Shown here piece after piece: positions 12,443 through 21,868 of a stretch of DNA of 64,000 nucleotides; within the stretch, counting starts at the first letter, position 1; the number at the start of each line of letters is the position of its first letter. The notes beneath the pieces are model-generated. The model saw only the letters and a list, made by a program, of their open reading frames with translations, made no database searches and had not been told where the DNA came from. The DNA comes from Blakeslea trispora (Eukaryota > Mucoromycota > Mucoromycetes > Mucorales > Choanephoraceae), in assembly GCA_025331445.1 (NCBI GenBank), contig JAIWNE010000084.1, forward strand, positions 80,711 through 144,710, given 5' to 3'. The position numbers and the translations under genes are program-made.

Positions 12443-13788
12443 GTTTCTTTGTTAAATAAAAAAATTGTAATAAAGAAATCACTAGAAATAAAAAAGGGAG
12501 AGGAAATAAGAGGAAAAAGAATGTAAGCAATCAAAATTTTCTGGTCACTTTATACCTAAACCAAGTCGGCGCTTAAAAATATTCTCAATCTCAATTAATC
12601 CGAAGTTTCAAACCTAAAGCTGAAGATTTATTTTAATATTGTTTGACTCAAGTGCTCTTTGTCTTGTGAGTAAAAAGAGAGAAGCGCAAAGAGAGGAGAG
12701 TCATCATAGGTTGAGATATATTAAATGTTTATGGATTTACAGCCAGTTGCAAATTTTTAGGTGGTTCCCCTTCCAAGGATCGTATGTTGTTCAAGGAGTG
12801 AAATTTGTGTCACGATACACGAAATCATAAGCCGCTGGTTGGATGGGATTTTAGTCGCTCTTGGTGATAAATAAGGTCTACTCAGCAGATGAACCCAAGT
12901 CGCAATGCGTGAAAATAAAGAAGTTGCTTCTCCTTTCTGATTTATCATCATATGAGCTCTCAATTTCTGTATGAAGACGGTCAAGGCAATACTCAAAAAA
13001 GATGTGTTTTAACACAAGGGTGTATTGCAAGCATTTTTGGACTCCGTGTTGCTGACACAAATCTTGACCTTTGTTTTTTCCGAAAGCTTGCAGTGGCATC
13101 TTTTTCTTTTTCCTTTTGTTTATTTTATAGATCGACACACCTTGTAGCAACAGGTGCCTGTTCCAAACGCCTCGCGATTGGTGCCTAGTTTTTTTTGCTA
13201 GGTAAAGAAGAGGATTTCCTCGACTTCCTGGGCGTCGGGTAATTCCTACAACCAAACTCTTCTTGGCAGGCAAGGTATGATGGTTGATTATCAAGCACTT
13301 TATCAATTTGTCATATCTGAGTCTGATCTGCATTGTCGTGCCTATCATGCATTGTCGAAAAACTGGCTACAATCAATCACACAAGCTCTGACCAAATCTG
13401 TGTCCAATGCACTCCATGTCTTGTCACTTTACCACTTGAATTTTAAAATAAATTAGCCAACATGATATTTTCCTTTTTTCTTTTATTTCTTTCTTTTGCT
13501 GTCTATGTCTCGATTTATCAATTATATAAAAACTCACGTTAAATATTTCAACATTGTCGATTGCTTTAAAGCAGCAGACGTTGTTGATTAGAATGCTGCT
13601 GAAGAAGAGTCCACTCGCATTGTTATTAATATGTCCAAGTGGAAACAATGCCCTGCACAACGATGGGCTCAAGAGCAAATCGATTCTCAGTTCATAGTAA
13701 AGACATACTGGCACGGCATGGTGTATTGCGATTACAAATAGATTCTTACTTGCTGCGATTTAGATACTCAAGGATCGTGCACTCTATA
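12443..13788. other. Degenerate, possibly repeat-derived DNA
   Basis: Several medium open frames overlap on both strands (for example 12878-13348 minus and 13639-13740 plus), but none is long, ATG-led and domain-bearing at once. The plus strand near 13640-13740 reads a Trp/Gln-rich peptide interrupted by a stop. I regard the tract as decayed repeat sequence of unidentified type. Confidence 0.35.
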
Positions 13789-14827
13789 CAGTCACTGGAA
13801 ACAGAAATTCAATCGGGCCTTAAGCAAAGCATATCTGGCATGATGATGACCACAATCAATATTTCATTCTTTTACAAAAAAACCAATTCAATTCAAATAT
13901 ATCTACTATTGAAAACAAAAGCAGCCGTTACAAATACAACAAGAGTGAAGAGAAAGCTTATTGAGGAGTGTATTGGTTGAATCGCGCTAGCATTCCTTGA
14001 GAGAGATTTCACGCATAATGGTGATCTCTTACGCGACTGTAAACAACATCATGAAACGCATCCAGGAAAAAGGCACACTTCTGTCCAGCGTTTCATCCTG
14101 GCTTAACCCCAAAAGCTAATGAAAGAACAATGAGACACCTCGATCGAATTGCAACAAACAACCCTTTCTTTAGCATTGATGGTATCAAACACGAGCTGGA
14201 GAAATTAAAAGTTACAGTCTGTAGAAAGACTGTCGTCAGCTATTTTCGTCAGTTAGGCTTCAAATCTTACTACGCATCTCACAAACCTGCCTTGAAAAAG
14301 AGGCACAAGGAGTTTTGACTCGAATGGGCCAAGGAACATATCGATTGGACAACAGAGCTTTAACCCTGGTACTTGAAAACCCAAGCACAGGAGGACATAC
14401 GCTTCTGGCTTCAAGAAGATGGGTCTATGTGTCATACAGGAGCTTCTGGGTGTCTTTGGAAGAGCCGTCATTTGATGAAGAGGCTTGAGTACTGGCCTAC
14501 CCAAAGTTTAGATTTGAACCCCATTGAGGATCTGGGGTGGGCTCTTGAGCAGCGCATAGCAAGCAGGCGCCATGCTGTTCACAACATTGCTCAGCTGAAG
14601 GAATTGCTGCTGGAATAGTGGAGGAAGATCGACAATGATTTACTTGTTCGCCTATTAAACAACATGAATGACCTCTGTTAAGCCATCATTGGTGCGAAAG
14701 GTAGTATGGCAATAAACAGAGCTTAATTGGACATCGTCTTGAATCACTAATATATCTTTTAGTTTATGCATCTTTAACGCTGAGTTTTGATTTTACAAAG
14801 TGATCGAATTTCAGGTTCGAGCGACTG
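13789..14827 (+). mobile_element. Decayed Tc1/mariner transposon with terminal inverted repeats
   Basis: The element is ~1.04 kb and flanked by TA. The left end begins CAGTCACTGGAAACAGAAAT and the right end, on the other strand, begins CAGTCGCTCGAACCTGAAAT, so inverted repeats of ~30 bp are still visible. Between them are pieces of a transposase. 14130-14318 gives the helix-turn-helix/linker part (ATNNPFFSIDGIKHELEKL, RKTVVSYFRQLGFKSYYASH). 14373-14618 gives the end of the DDE domain (LEYWPTQSLDLNPIEDLGW), with the third catalytic acidic residue in NPIED. The first catalytic Asp and much of the core are missing and frameshifts or stops interrupt the rest, so the element is dead and internally deleted. 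Confidence 0.8.
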
Positions 14828-15525
14828 TAGCTATTGGGAAGAAGTTGAAAAAAAACAACGCGCACTCATTTCAATCTAGAAGCTATCTCAAATATCAGAA
14901 TGATCTATTCAAGGTGAACTTCAAGAAATAGCTTAGCTTGAGTTGCTAAATTTCATTTTTAATAGAAACAAGGCTCACCATCAACAATTCCCTGCAAATG
15001 GTCAGTCAGTGACTCAGATGATGATTCAGATGAAACATACCACCCATCAAAGACGTCCTCAAGCGATTCTACCAAACAATCTGTACAACCTGCCAAAAGC
15101 TACTTCCACCTTGTCGGTGCAGGACTGGAAAATTATATCCCTCCCACCAATGCCAAAACAGTATATATCTTCTAGCTGTGCACATGGACCAGTACTGATT
15201 TTTCTTGGGATCAAACAGTGGATGGCAGACGGTATGTATCTCACAGCCAAATTCTTGGAATATCGAACCAAGGCCTACAATGCAGCAAAAATGGCAGAGC
15301 GATTGACTGTTATTGACAGACTGTAAGTCCAATGCCAATAGCAACTTGTCAAAAACTAAAAATATCCCTAATTCAACATTGTCCTAGAGCCCTGAATTTC
15401 ATCTGTCTGATATCTCCTTCATCGCAAATTGATAACTGTGATATTTCCCTATACATCCTATAGCCAAGTCGAATTAGATTACACCTATAATACTAAAGCC
15501 TTCTAATACAATGTTAACATCATAG
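14828..15525. other. No intact gene; Ser/Asp-rich coding relic possible
   Basis: An open frame at 14943-15326 gives 127 aa without recognisable domains. A different frame across 15000-15110 reads a Ser/Asp-rich segment (SVSDSDDDSDETYHPSK) that looks more protein-like than the long frame. I take this as a broken gene remnant rather than a functional gene. Confidence 0.3.
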
Positions 15526-15750
15526 AAATATATTCAAAAAGTTTCGCCCTGAAATTTAATCACGATTGATAGCCATTCTACGAGAAATAGACTTGAATGA
15601 ACCAGGATATCATAGTGTGCTTTGGAAGAAAAAGAGCTTTCTAATCATGAGATCATGTTTTATTCAAATCTATTCCTTGCAGAATGGTTGTCAATTGCGG
15701 TTAAATTTTGGGGTGAAACTTTCGACATATATCTATATAAACCAATTTAC
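15526..15750 (+). pseudogene. Exon relic of a repeated lineage-specific protein family
   Basis: Bases 15526-15640 are almost identical to 25012-25127 (shared 20-mer TTCAAAAAGTTTCGCCCTGA). In the plus strand the stretch reads EIYSKSFALKFNHD, then after a stop NEPGYHSVLWKK, and in a shifted frame EIMFYSNLFLAEWLSIAVKFWGE. Intact reading is prevented by stops and frame changes, so this is a broken copy. It lies directly upstream of the nearly intact gene at 15864, which may belong to a related family. Confidence 0.45.
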
Positions 15751-15863
15751 TTTTGGCTTACGTGTCTTTCCTTTCTTTTAATAAAGAATAAAAGGAGACT
15801 CATTTCCCTTAACCGACTTACTCACAACTTATTGATTCATACGTCAAGTATCACAGTAACAAA

Positions 15864-17134
15864 ATGGATTCTGCTGTCTGGGAAGCTATCGTCAAGAGAA
15901 GTAAGGAAGAAAAGCACATGGAAGCAATATCAGACACTGACGCTCTGTGGTGTGTGAAGATCAACCAAGTAATTATTTGCATTGTATTTCTTTATGCATT
16001 TTATTTACAATTATTACTTAGGCTGTACGAACAAGCAACGACGATGCCAAGGAAGTTTTAAAGTCTTGGATGCGAAGCGATGACACTGACGAAGCATGTC
16101 GCTATCAGGATGTCTACAGAAACATGTGAGTGGCAGACTACTGAAAAAGAGAAAAAAATAATAATAATCAATAGCATCCTTGATTTCTACAATGATAGGC
16201 TGAAGGCATACAGTCCCTGTTACGATAAATGCAATGTCAATGAAGATACTTTTGTCAAAGACACCTTATTACCCCTCTTGGCTGCTTATTTCCCCAAACG
16301 ATTCGACTATCTTCACGGAAGGGTAACTCAATAATCAACGGGGGGTTTGTTATTGATATCTAATCTTGTGAGTTGTAGAGCCTATGGAGCTGTGAGTGGC
16401 TCGAGCAGACGAAAGCGGCAAACCGACCCTAACGTACAAGCACACAAGGGGGATTTTAGCGTTTATACGTGCGACAATCATCTTAGTCAACTAGTGTTCC
16501 TCGTGAAATGCAAGCCGCCTCGAGCAAGCCCCAGTGACGACTTTGTTAAAATGGCAAACTGGCTCAAGAATGGTGTGGGCCATTCGGCACTGACGGTGTG
16601 TGGTCTTCTCTGCGAAAGTGGATACCAAAAAAAAGGGGGGCAGCGAAATAGTACCGAAAGATTCTCATGCGATTTTGTTCATTATAGGTAGCCGATGCAA
16701 AGTCTTTTCAATGGATCTCAAATACCATGGCATGTGCCGACTGATTGAGATCGGTACGTTTTACTTGCCTCGCGACCATAACGATTTGGATGTCATGCTT
16801 GGTGCGTTTCAAGTCATAAACCAATGCCAGGTGAGATCACAATGATAGGGTAGAGATATGGATCATAACCTGTTATTCTAGAAAATTGTCATGGAAGCAG
16901 CGAAAGTATGCAAGGAAACAATTCGACGAGACGGCAATGACGGCGACATGTGCCTGCCATCATTTGGCACCCCAATCCGACTCCCCCAAGACCAGGTAAG
17001 TATCGAGCAAAATCTATATTATCCTTTTAACATCAAAATTTTAGATCATGGCCCTGCTGCAGAATGTGGATCCTGGGAGACTTGCTCGCGCTGCCCGAAA
17101 GCTTGACTTTTCAAAGTGTTTATTTTTTTCATGA
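15864..17134 (+). CDS. Lineage-specific hypothetical protein, multi-exon, one frame break
   Basis: Seven exons can be drawn: 15864-15968, 16022-16125, 16175-16322, 16379-16617, 16688-16830, 16882-16995 and 17045-17134. The joins keep frame except between exons 3 and 4, where one nucleotide is out of register. This means a frameshift mutation, a sequencing error or a misplaced splice site. The product is ~310 aa with no domain I can name. It reads MDSAVWEAIVKRSKEEKH at the start, a middle part NEDTFVKDTLLPLL, then a beta-strand-like part (QLVFLVKCKPPRA; SRCKVFSMDLKYHG; IEIGTFYLPRDHNDLD), and ends VDPGRLARAARKL. The general form resembles an abundant duplicated family in Mucoromycota, sometimes near transposons; that is from memory and untested. 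Function unknown. Confidence 0.5.
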
Positions 17135-17647
17135 ATAAATTGCTAGTTCAAGCTTTTTTATTTATTTGAAAGATACTTTCATGAACCGATCGTCGAGGGC
17201 GCATTCTCAGCCGTTATTTTCAGTACTTTCACTGAGCATCATCTATATTGTAAGAATGCAAAGATCTAAGGGTATCTTCCAGGTGATGATGTCCATACGG
17301 TGGGTGGATGCGGCGGCATGCAGCAAGGAGCAATGAGTTGACTAGATGACGAATCTCAGCCAAATAAGTTTGATCGGATGACTGTTAGGCGAGCTAATGG
17401 GTATCCATGGGTGAAGCTACCGACAGCGGTTGCTCCTCTTGCATCCTTACAACCAACAAGCTATAAGCCAATCCGTTTGTAAACAAAAAAAAATAAGATT
17501 GATGCCTACTTTCATCGATTGAAAATGACTTGTCAATCTCTGAAGTTAAAAGAAAAAAATAGCAGCCATGCCAGCCCTTTTTCTTCTTTTCTGTATTCTT
17601 TGCCTATTACGACCTTATCATGTGCAAAAATGAAATAAAGGACATGA
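17135..17647. other. Spacer, nothing recognised
   Basis: About 500 bp of AT-rich sequence between the lineage-specific gene and the minus-strand open frame at 17648. No gene seen. Confidence 0.4.
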
Positions 17648-18070
17648 CTATCTAGTCGCTTTAGCTGTGAACCGGTCACTGGAGACGATGATTGACAAAA
17701 TGATCAGTTCAGCCAAGAGAGTACAGTTGATGGTGAAAGGTTTTGTTGGTCTTTCCACCAATGCAAAAGATTTACGGTGCTTCATCAAAATCAACAAGAA
17801 GTTCTCGAGATGGTGGTAGACATTGGCCACAAGGTGAAAACGTACAGTCGATATGAAATCGTTTCGTGTGTTTTTTTTTCGGTTCATCTCGAATACTGTA
17901 GTACTCAACTGCCTTATTTGTTGATACGATGGCTCTTCCAAATCCATCAAGGTTTGGATGAGCGCTATTCGCTCCTCCCTTTTGTATTCATTGACGCGTA
18001 CAAGTTTTGGAGTTAAATTGTTCCTCTGTCCTCTCCTGGTTTGGACATCAAAGTCTCTCAATCGACGCAT
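17648..18070 (-). CDS. Hypothetical ORF, possible fragment of a repeated family
   Basis: A 140 aa frame from ATG 18070. The first ~100 residues look like a real charged helical protein (MRRLRDFDVQTRRGQRNN; REERIALIQTLMDLEEPSYQ; HLVANVYHHLENFLLILMK), while the last ~30 are hydrophobic and less convincing. No domain is recognised. It sits 190 bp from a transposase fragment on the same strand and could be the second gene of, or cargo beside, a mobile element; this is speculation. It may be a truncated gene. Confidence 0.3.
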   Translation of the reverse strand: MRRLRDFDVQTRRGQRNNLTPKLVRVNEYKREERIALIQTLMDLEEPSYQQIRQLSTTVFEMNRKKNTRNDFISTVRFHLVANVYHHLENFLLILMKHRKSFALVERPTKPFTINCTLLAELIILSIIVSSDRFTAKATR

Positions 18071-18258
18071 TGAAAAAAAAAATGAAACATTGGTGCTGTC
18101 CCACTTAATATTGTTGCTAAAAAAAAGTATCAGTCCCCATAGTCAGCCTAGTAGTTAACAAAGTGATGTGACCCAATTGAATTGTGTTACTGAATAAACA
18201 GCTTCCATTCAATCCAAAAAAATCATCGGCCCATTTTCAGCAACTAGGCTCACTGTCA

Positions 18259-18651
18259 CTAAACTAACAATAAAAAGTACATTGGATTTCTATTGACGCA
18301 ATCGACGATTCGAGAAGCAGAGTATCCAATAAATCCTTCGAGATCTTGGTTTTCTTTTACCTGCTGACAAGTTTCAATAATCCTACCAGACAATGTTTCC
18401 GCATCCAAAAGTTTGTGTCGTCTGACTTTACCTTTGACAATCGCCCAAAATTGCTCAATAGAGTTGAGTTTTGGAGAATATGGAGGCAGATAGGCACATT
18501 GGTATCGTCTTGAAACCACCAATTCTTCGATTGTCTTCAACGTATGAATTGGAGCATTGTCCATAACCAGATAGAAGCCTTTCATTTGAGAAAATTGATC
18601 CAAAATGTTCATTAGAGATCGTACTTTAAGGTCAAACCCAGGAAAATTCAT
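18259..18651 (-). pseudogene. 3' half of a DDE (IS630/Tc1-type) transposase
   Basis: A 130 aa frame carries the second half of a DDE superfamily endonuclease. The second catalytic Asp is in FYLVMDNAPIHT, and the third acidic residue is in PPYSPKLNSIEQFWAIVKGK. The N-terminal DNA-binding part and the first catalytic Asp are absent; upstream sequence (18652-18720) has no continuation. The 5'-half-only relic at 48061-49020 reads into a similar place (before MDNAPIH), so the two could be opposite halves of one family. Confidence 0.75.
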
Positions 18652-19639
18652 ATTAGCGCCGGGATTTTTGCCAAATCAATTCAGGAAAAAGCCAGCTCAA
18701 TTACATGAAAATAAAAGTTCAAATCCGGGAAATCTACCTGGAAATACAAACGTACTGTTTCAAAGATCCTGAAATTCAGGAACAGAAAGGAAAGAACAAT
18801 GGATTAGTCATGAAGAGAGAAAAGTGATTTTCAGTATATTGGTAACACGAGCAAAAACATTGATTTATATGCTTTACTAATATGCTAGCGTCTTTAACTC
18901 TTTCGTAATATACACACAACCTAGTGATACCTTTAACATATATATTTGTTTATTAATTGATAATATTCTTGGAAATTGCACAATATAAACCTATTCTTTA
19001 TTTTGGCACTGCCTATTATTCCTCTCAAAATTTAGGGAGTAAATATCCGACCAGATATGATAGTTTGCTTTCTCACTACACAAAGCAAACAAAAGATAGT
19101 GAACGATGCTTCTATTAGATCTCAGTGAACACGTCTGTTGTTTTCCAAGCGGCTTCGCTGAGAAGAAACAATTCTTGCTCCCCCTTTTTTTAAAAAAAAA
19201 AAACTTTCTCCTTATTTTAAGTGTAGTGTGCGGATGCTATTGTTTTCATAAAGTTCATTTATATAAAGATAATAAAAAAGAAACTGAGACAAAAAAAAGC
19301 CAAATCTTGAACTAATAAGATTACAGATGTGGTGTCTTGCTTGCTTGTCCTACATAAAGAAAAAGAATCGATTAATATGAAAATCAGCCAGTTACCCTTC
19401 AATTTCTCTCTTGTTCAATATCTCTTTCCAAGTGATTCAAAAAGAGATTCCAACCAAAGACGAATCATGTTTCATCCCACTCCGGTTTGGCTTTGCACAA
19501 AATGCAGTGATCAGAATTCAATAAAAATGATATCAGTCAAACCTGAAACTTTTTTGATGCGCTTTTTGTTACAAGCAATTTAAACTCAGCAAGAAGTCAT
19601 CTCAATATCACTTTCTTCTTCTTGAAGCTCTTTCATACA
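18652..19639. other. AT-rich spacer, nothing recognised
   Basis: No gene. Short open frames at 19106-19315 and 19329-19583 have low-complexity Phe/Leu or Lys content and no recognisable features. Confidence 0.45.
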
Positions 19640-20909
19640 ACAATTTCTCAATTACTCTTCATAATGCTCCTTCGCTTTACCAACACAGTCTCTTCAATCG
19701 GATAGGAAACTTCTCTCAGGTATTGACTTTCAAATTTCTTCAAGTTTTGCCTTCAGCTTCACAGCAATTTCATTCAAGTCTGGATTGTAAACCAAAAGAG
19801 TCTTAGCCATCGACTATACCTTTTCGATTGGTTGCAATTCTCAATGGTAAGGTGGTGTGGTGGCAATCCTGTGGCCATACCTACTAGCAATCTCGTAACA
19901 TGCACAGGTAGACTTGGCTTCTAGTTTTGTTAGCGAGGTCCTTCTTCATTTTCTTTGGATTGCCCTCCTCATCCAATTCCATGCATCTTTACTGCATCAA
20001 CCAATTCACAATCCTCTTCTTACTACCTCTGTTGGGAGTAGGGTTTAGTTTGCGCTTATGATATGATGCACCCTTCATATGAATGATACAGATACCATAA
20101 GGCAAGAGTGACTTACAAAGTCTCTCAAACAACTGCTCAAACTCTTCGGTAGCAAAGTGGCCATGATAGTCAGGATTGACCATTGACTGGTCACACAGTC
20201 ACACTGTCTTTGATTACCCAAGCGTTAGCGCTTCTACCTTCGTTGAAAACAATAGATGTAGCAAGAATCACCATCATCTGTTTTCATCCAAGCTCATTGA
20301 TTATACCCTTAACAGGAGCCCAAATCTTCTTGGCATGATAGTCAAGATGCCAACATGACTCATCAAGAAAAACCTCAGGCTTAATTGGTCTACACTTTCT
20401 CTTTATATTTTGTAGCCTTTCACTGACATATTTGTGTCGATATTCAACACTGGCATAAGAATCACGGTTGATGTTTCTGCGAATACCTTGTTTGTATCGC
20501 AACTTTAAGGTATGCATATCCCTCAAAAGAGTCTGCCTCGCTACATCGATATTGTGCTTGTCTTTCAAAGCTTTTTTAACAGTCTTCGCAGTGGCCGAAA
20601 GACCTTCTTTCGTTGAAGTCTTTGACAATACTCTTCACGGCTAAAATATAATCTTTCTCGAATTCATGAGGAGGGCGACCAATACGCTTCTTTTCGGAAG
20701 CTTTCGACTGAGAATTGCTTGTAAGAATTGCTTGCAATGCTAAGAATCTTAATAAAAGTCTCTTGGGTTTCTAGTCTCTTGCAATGGTCATTTTTAAGTT
20801 TGTTTTCCTTGAATACATCGTACATTCGACTTAAAAGGATAAAAGTTTCGTTTGTGAATTCAGAAGAATCTAAGATGGGTTTTGGATAAAGTGTTTTATG
20901 AGAACTCAT
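19640..20909 (-). pseudogene. DDE transposase relic, catalytic Asp replaced
   Basis: Pieces of one transposase appear in order on the minus strand but in different frames. 20909-20664 is the N-terminal part (MSSHKTLYPKPILDSSEF). 20628-20284 holds the helical DNA-binding part and the first catalytic Asp (KPEVFLDESCWHLDYH). 20183-19989 holds YGICIIHMKGASYHKRKLNP, where the Asp expected before GA..YHKR is a Lys. About 19760-19850 reads a remnant with ELQPIEKVW, which would supply the third acidic residue. Frameshifts and stops between segments plus the Asp-to-Lys change make it inactive. This family (FLDES...HMDGA.YHKR...ELQPIE) is recalled as common in Mucoromycota genomes. Confidence 0.65.
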
Positions 20910-21010
20910 TTCTTAGCAGTGATGAGAGAGAAAAGAGTGCTTTTCAGACATAACGGTCACAATAAGAAAAAAAAGTTGATTTTTTGAGGCGAGACTTTTT
21001 GAATGTATCT

Positions 21011-21733
21011 TTAGATAAGGTATTAAGAAAGACTTTATTTTATTTGTTAAATATCATTGATCACTATGGTTACTTTGGAGTCAATCTAAAAAAAAAAAGA
21101 GGTTAGTAAATTTTGTCCACGAAAAAAAAAAGAAATGCTTTGTTGGTGAAAGCCCCTTAGCCCAAGAGACTCCCGTAAGGCATGCCAACCCTACAAGGAG
21201 AGAGAAGTAACCACACCCTTCTCTAGACACCAGAACCAGAGAGACACCAGAACCAGAGAGACACCAGAGAAGTACGGGGGCCAATTGGACCCGCGTAAGC
21301 ACGTATACATTGCAAAACCATCATCCAAATACTCGTCAGGCCAGATACTATACGCGACAACCGAGCGACAGAAAACCTACTTGCTGCTGGAACCTTGGGA
21401 GTCTTGATCACCTAGTGGAAAACCTACTTGCTGTTGGAACCTTGCGAGTCTTGATCACCTGGCGGCAAGCCCACTTGCAAGGGCGGATAAAGAGAGAAAG
21501 AAAAAAAAAAGAGGGGAAGCTTTACTGTTTTATATTTATTCATCTGAGTAAAATCGGAGTCTTCCCTCAATTTTTTTTTTTTTTTTTTTTGCATGAAAAA
21601 AATAGCAAAAAAAAAAGGGCGCGTCTTCTTTTGTCACATGTAAATCGCGCTACATTTTTGGATTTTGTTTAAAAGGGAAAACGCGCTTTTTTCACTCTTT
21701 TTTTCTACAATGATTTTTTTTTTAAAAAAAAAT
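21011..21733 (+). repeat. Left arm of a ~715 bp inverted repeat pair
   Basis: This stretch is almost identical, in reverse complement, to 27251-27962; the two arms even encode the same accidental 120-residue frame (21310-21672 and 27304-27666). Inside are a ~47 bp tandem duplication (around 21380-21475, GTGATCAAGACTC type) and a 17 bp unit repeated 2-3 times near 21225-21270 (CCAGAACCAGAGAGACA type). The left boundary is near TTAGATA at 21011 and the right boundary is in the T/A run at ~21733. It is not a recognised gene; see the paired entry. Confidence 0.85.
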
Positions 21734-21771
21734 TCAAAAAAGATCCGGTGCTTTGGCTAACTGATTTTGCA

Positions 21772-21868
21772 AACCGTAACACAACCTTACTATGTGATTG
21801 TTGATCCTTTACACGTTTCTTCTTTTTCTTCTGAAGACAAAAAAAAAGGGTGATCGATTTCAATTGTT
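21772..21868 (+). repeat. Direct repeat A, copy 1
   Basis: About 95 bp beginning CGTAACACAACCTTACTATG and ending CAATTGTTG is repeated in the same orientation at 27075-27171 with a few indels and substitutions. It lies just inside the left arm of the inverted repeat. The other copy lies just outside the foldback element that contains the right arm. Confidence 0.75.

Noticed and set aside
12878..13348. Minus-strand 156-codon frame considered as a TnpB/Fanzor or transposase relic
   Set aside because: None of the expected catalytic or zinc-finger motifs is present; only loose similarity in a few residues.
21310..21672. 120-codon frame, repeated identically at 27304-27666
   Set aside because: It passes through homopolymer runs (poly-Phe, poly-Lys) and tandem units; identity is explained by the inverted repeat, not by protein selection.
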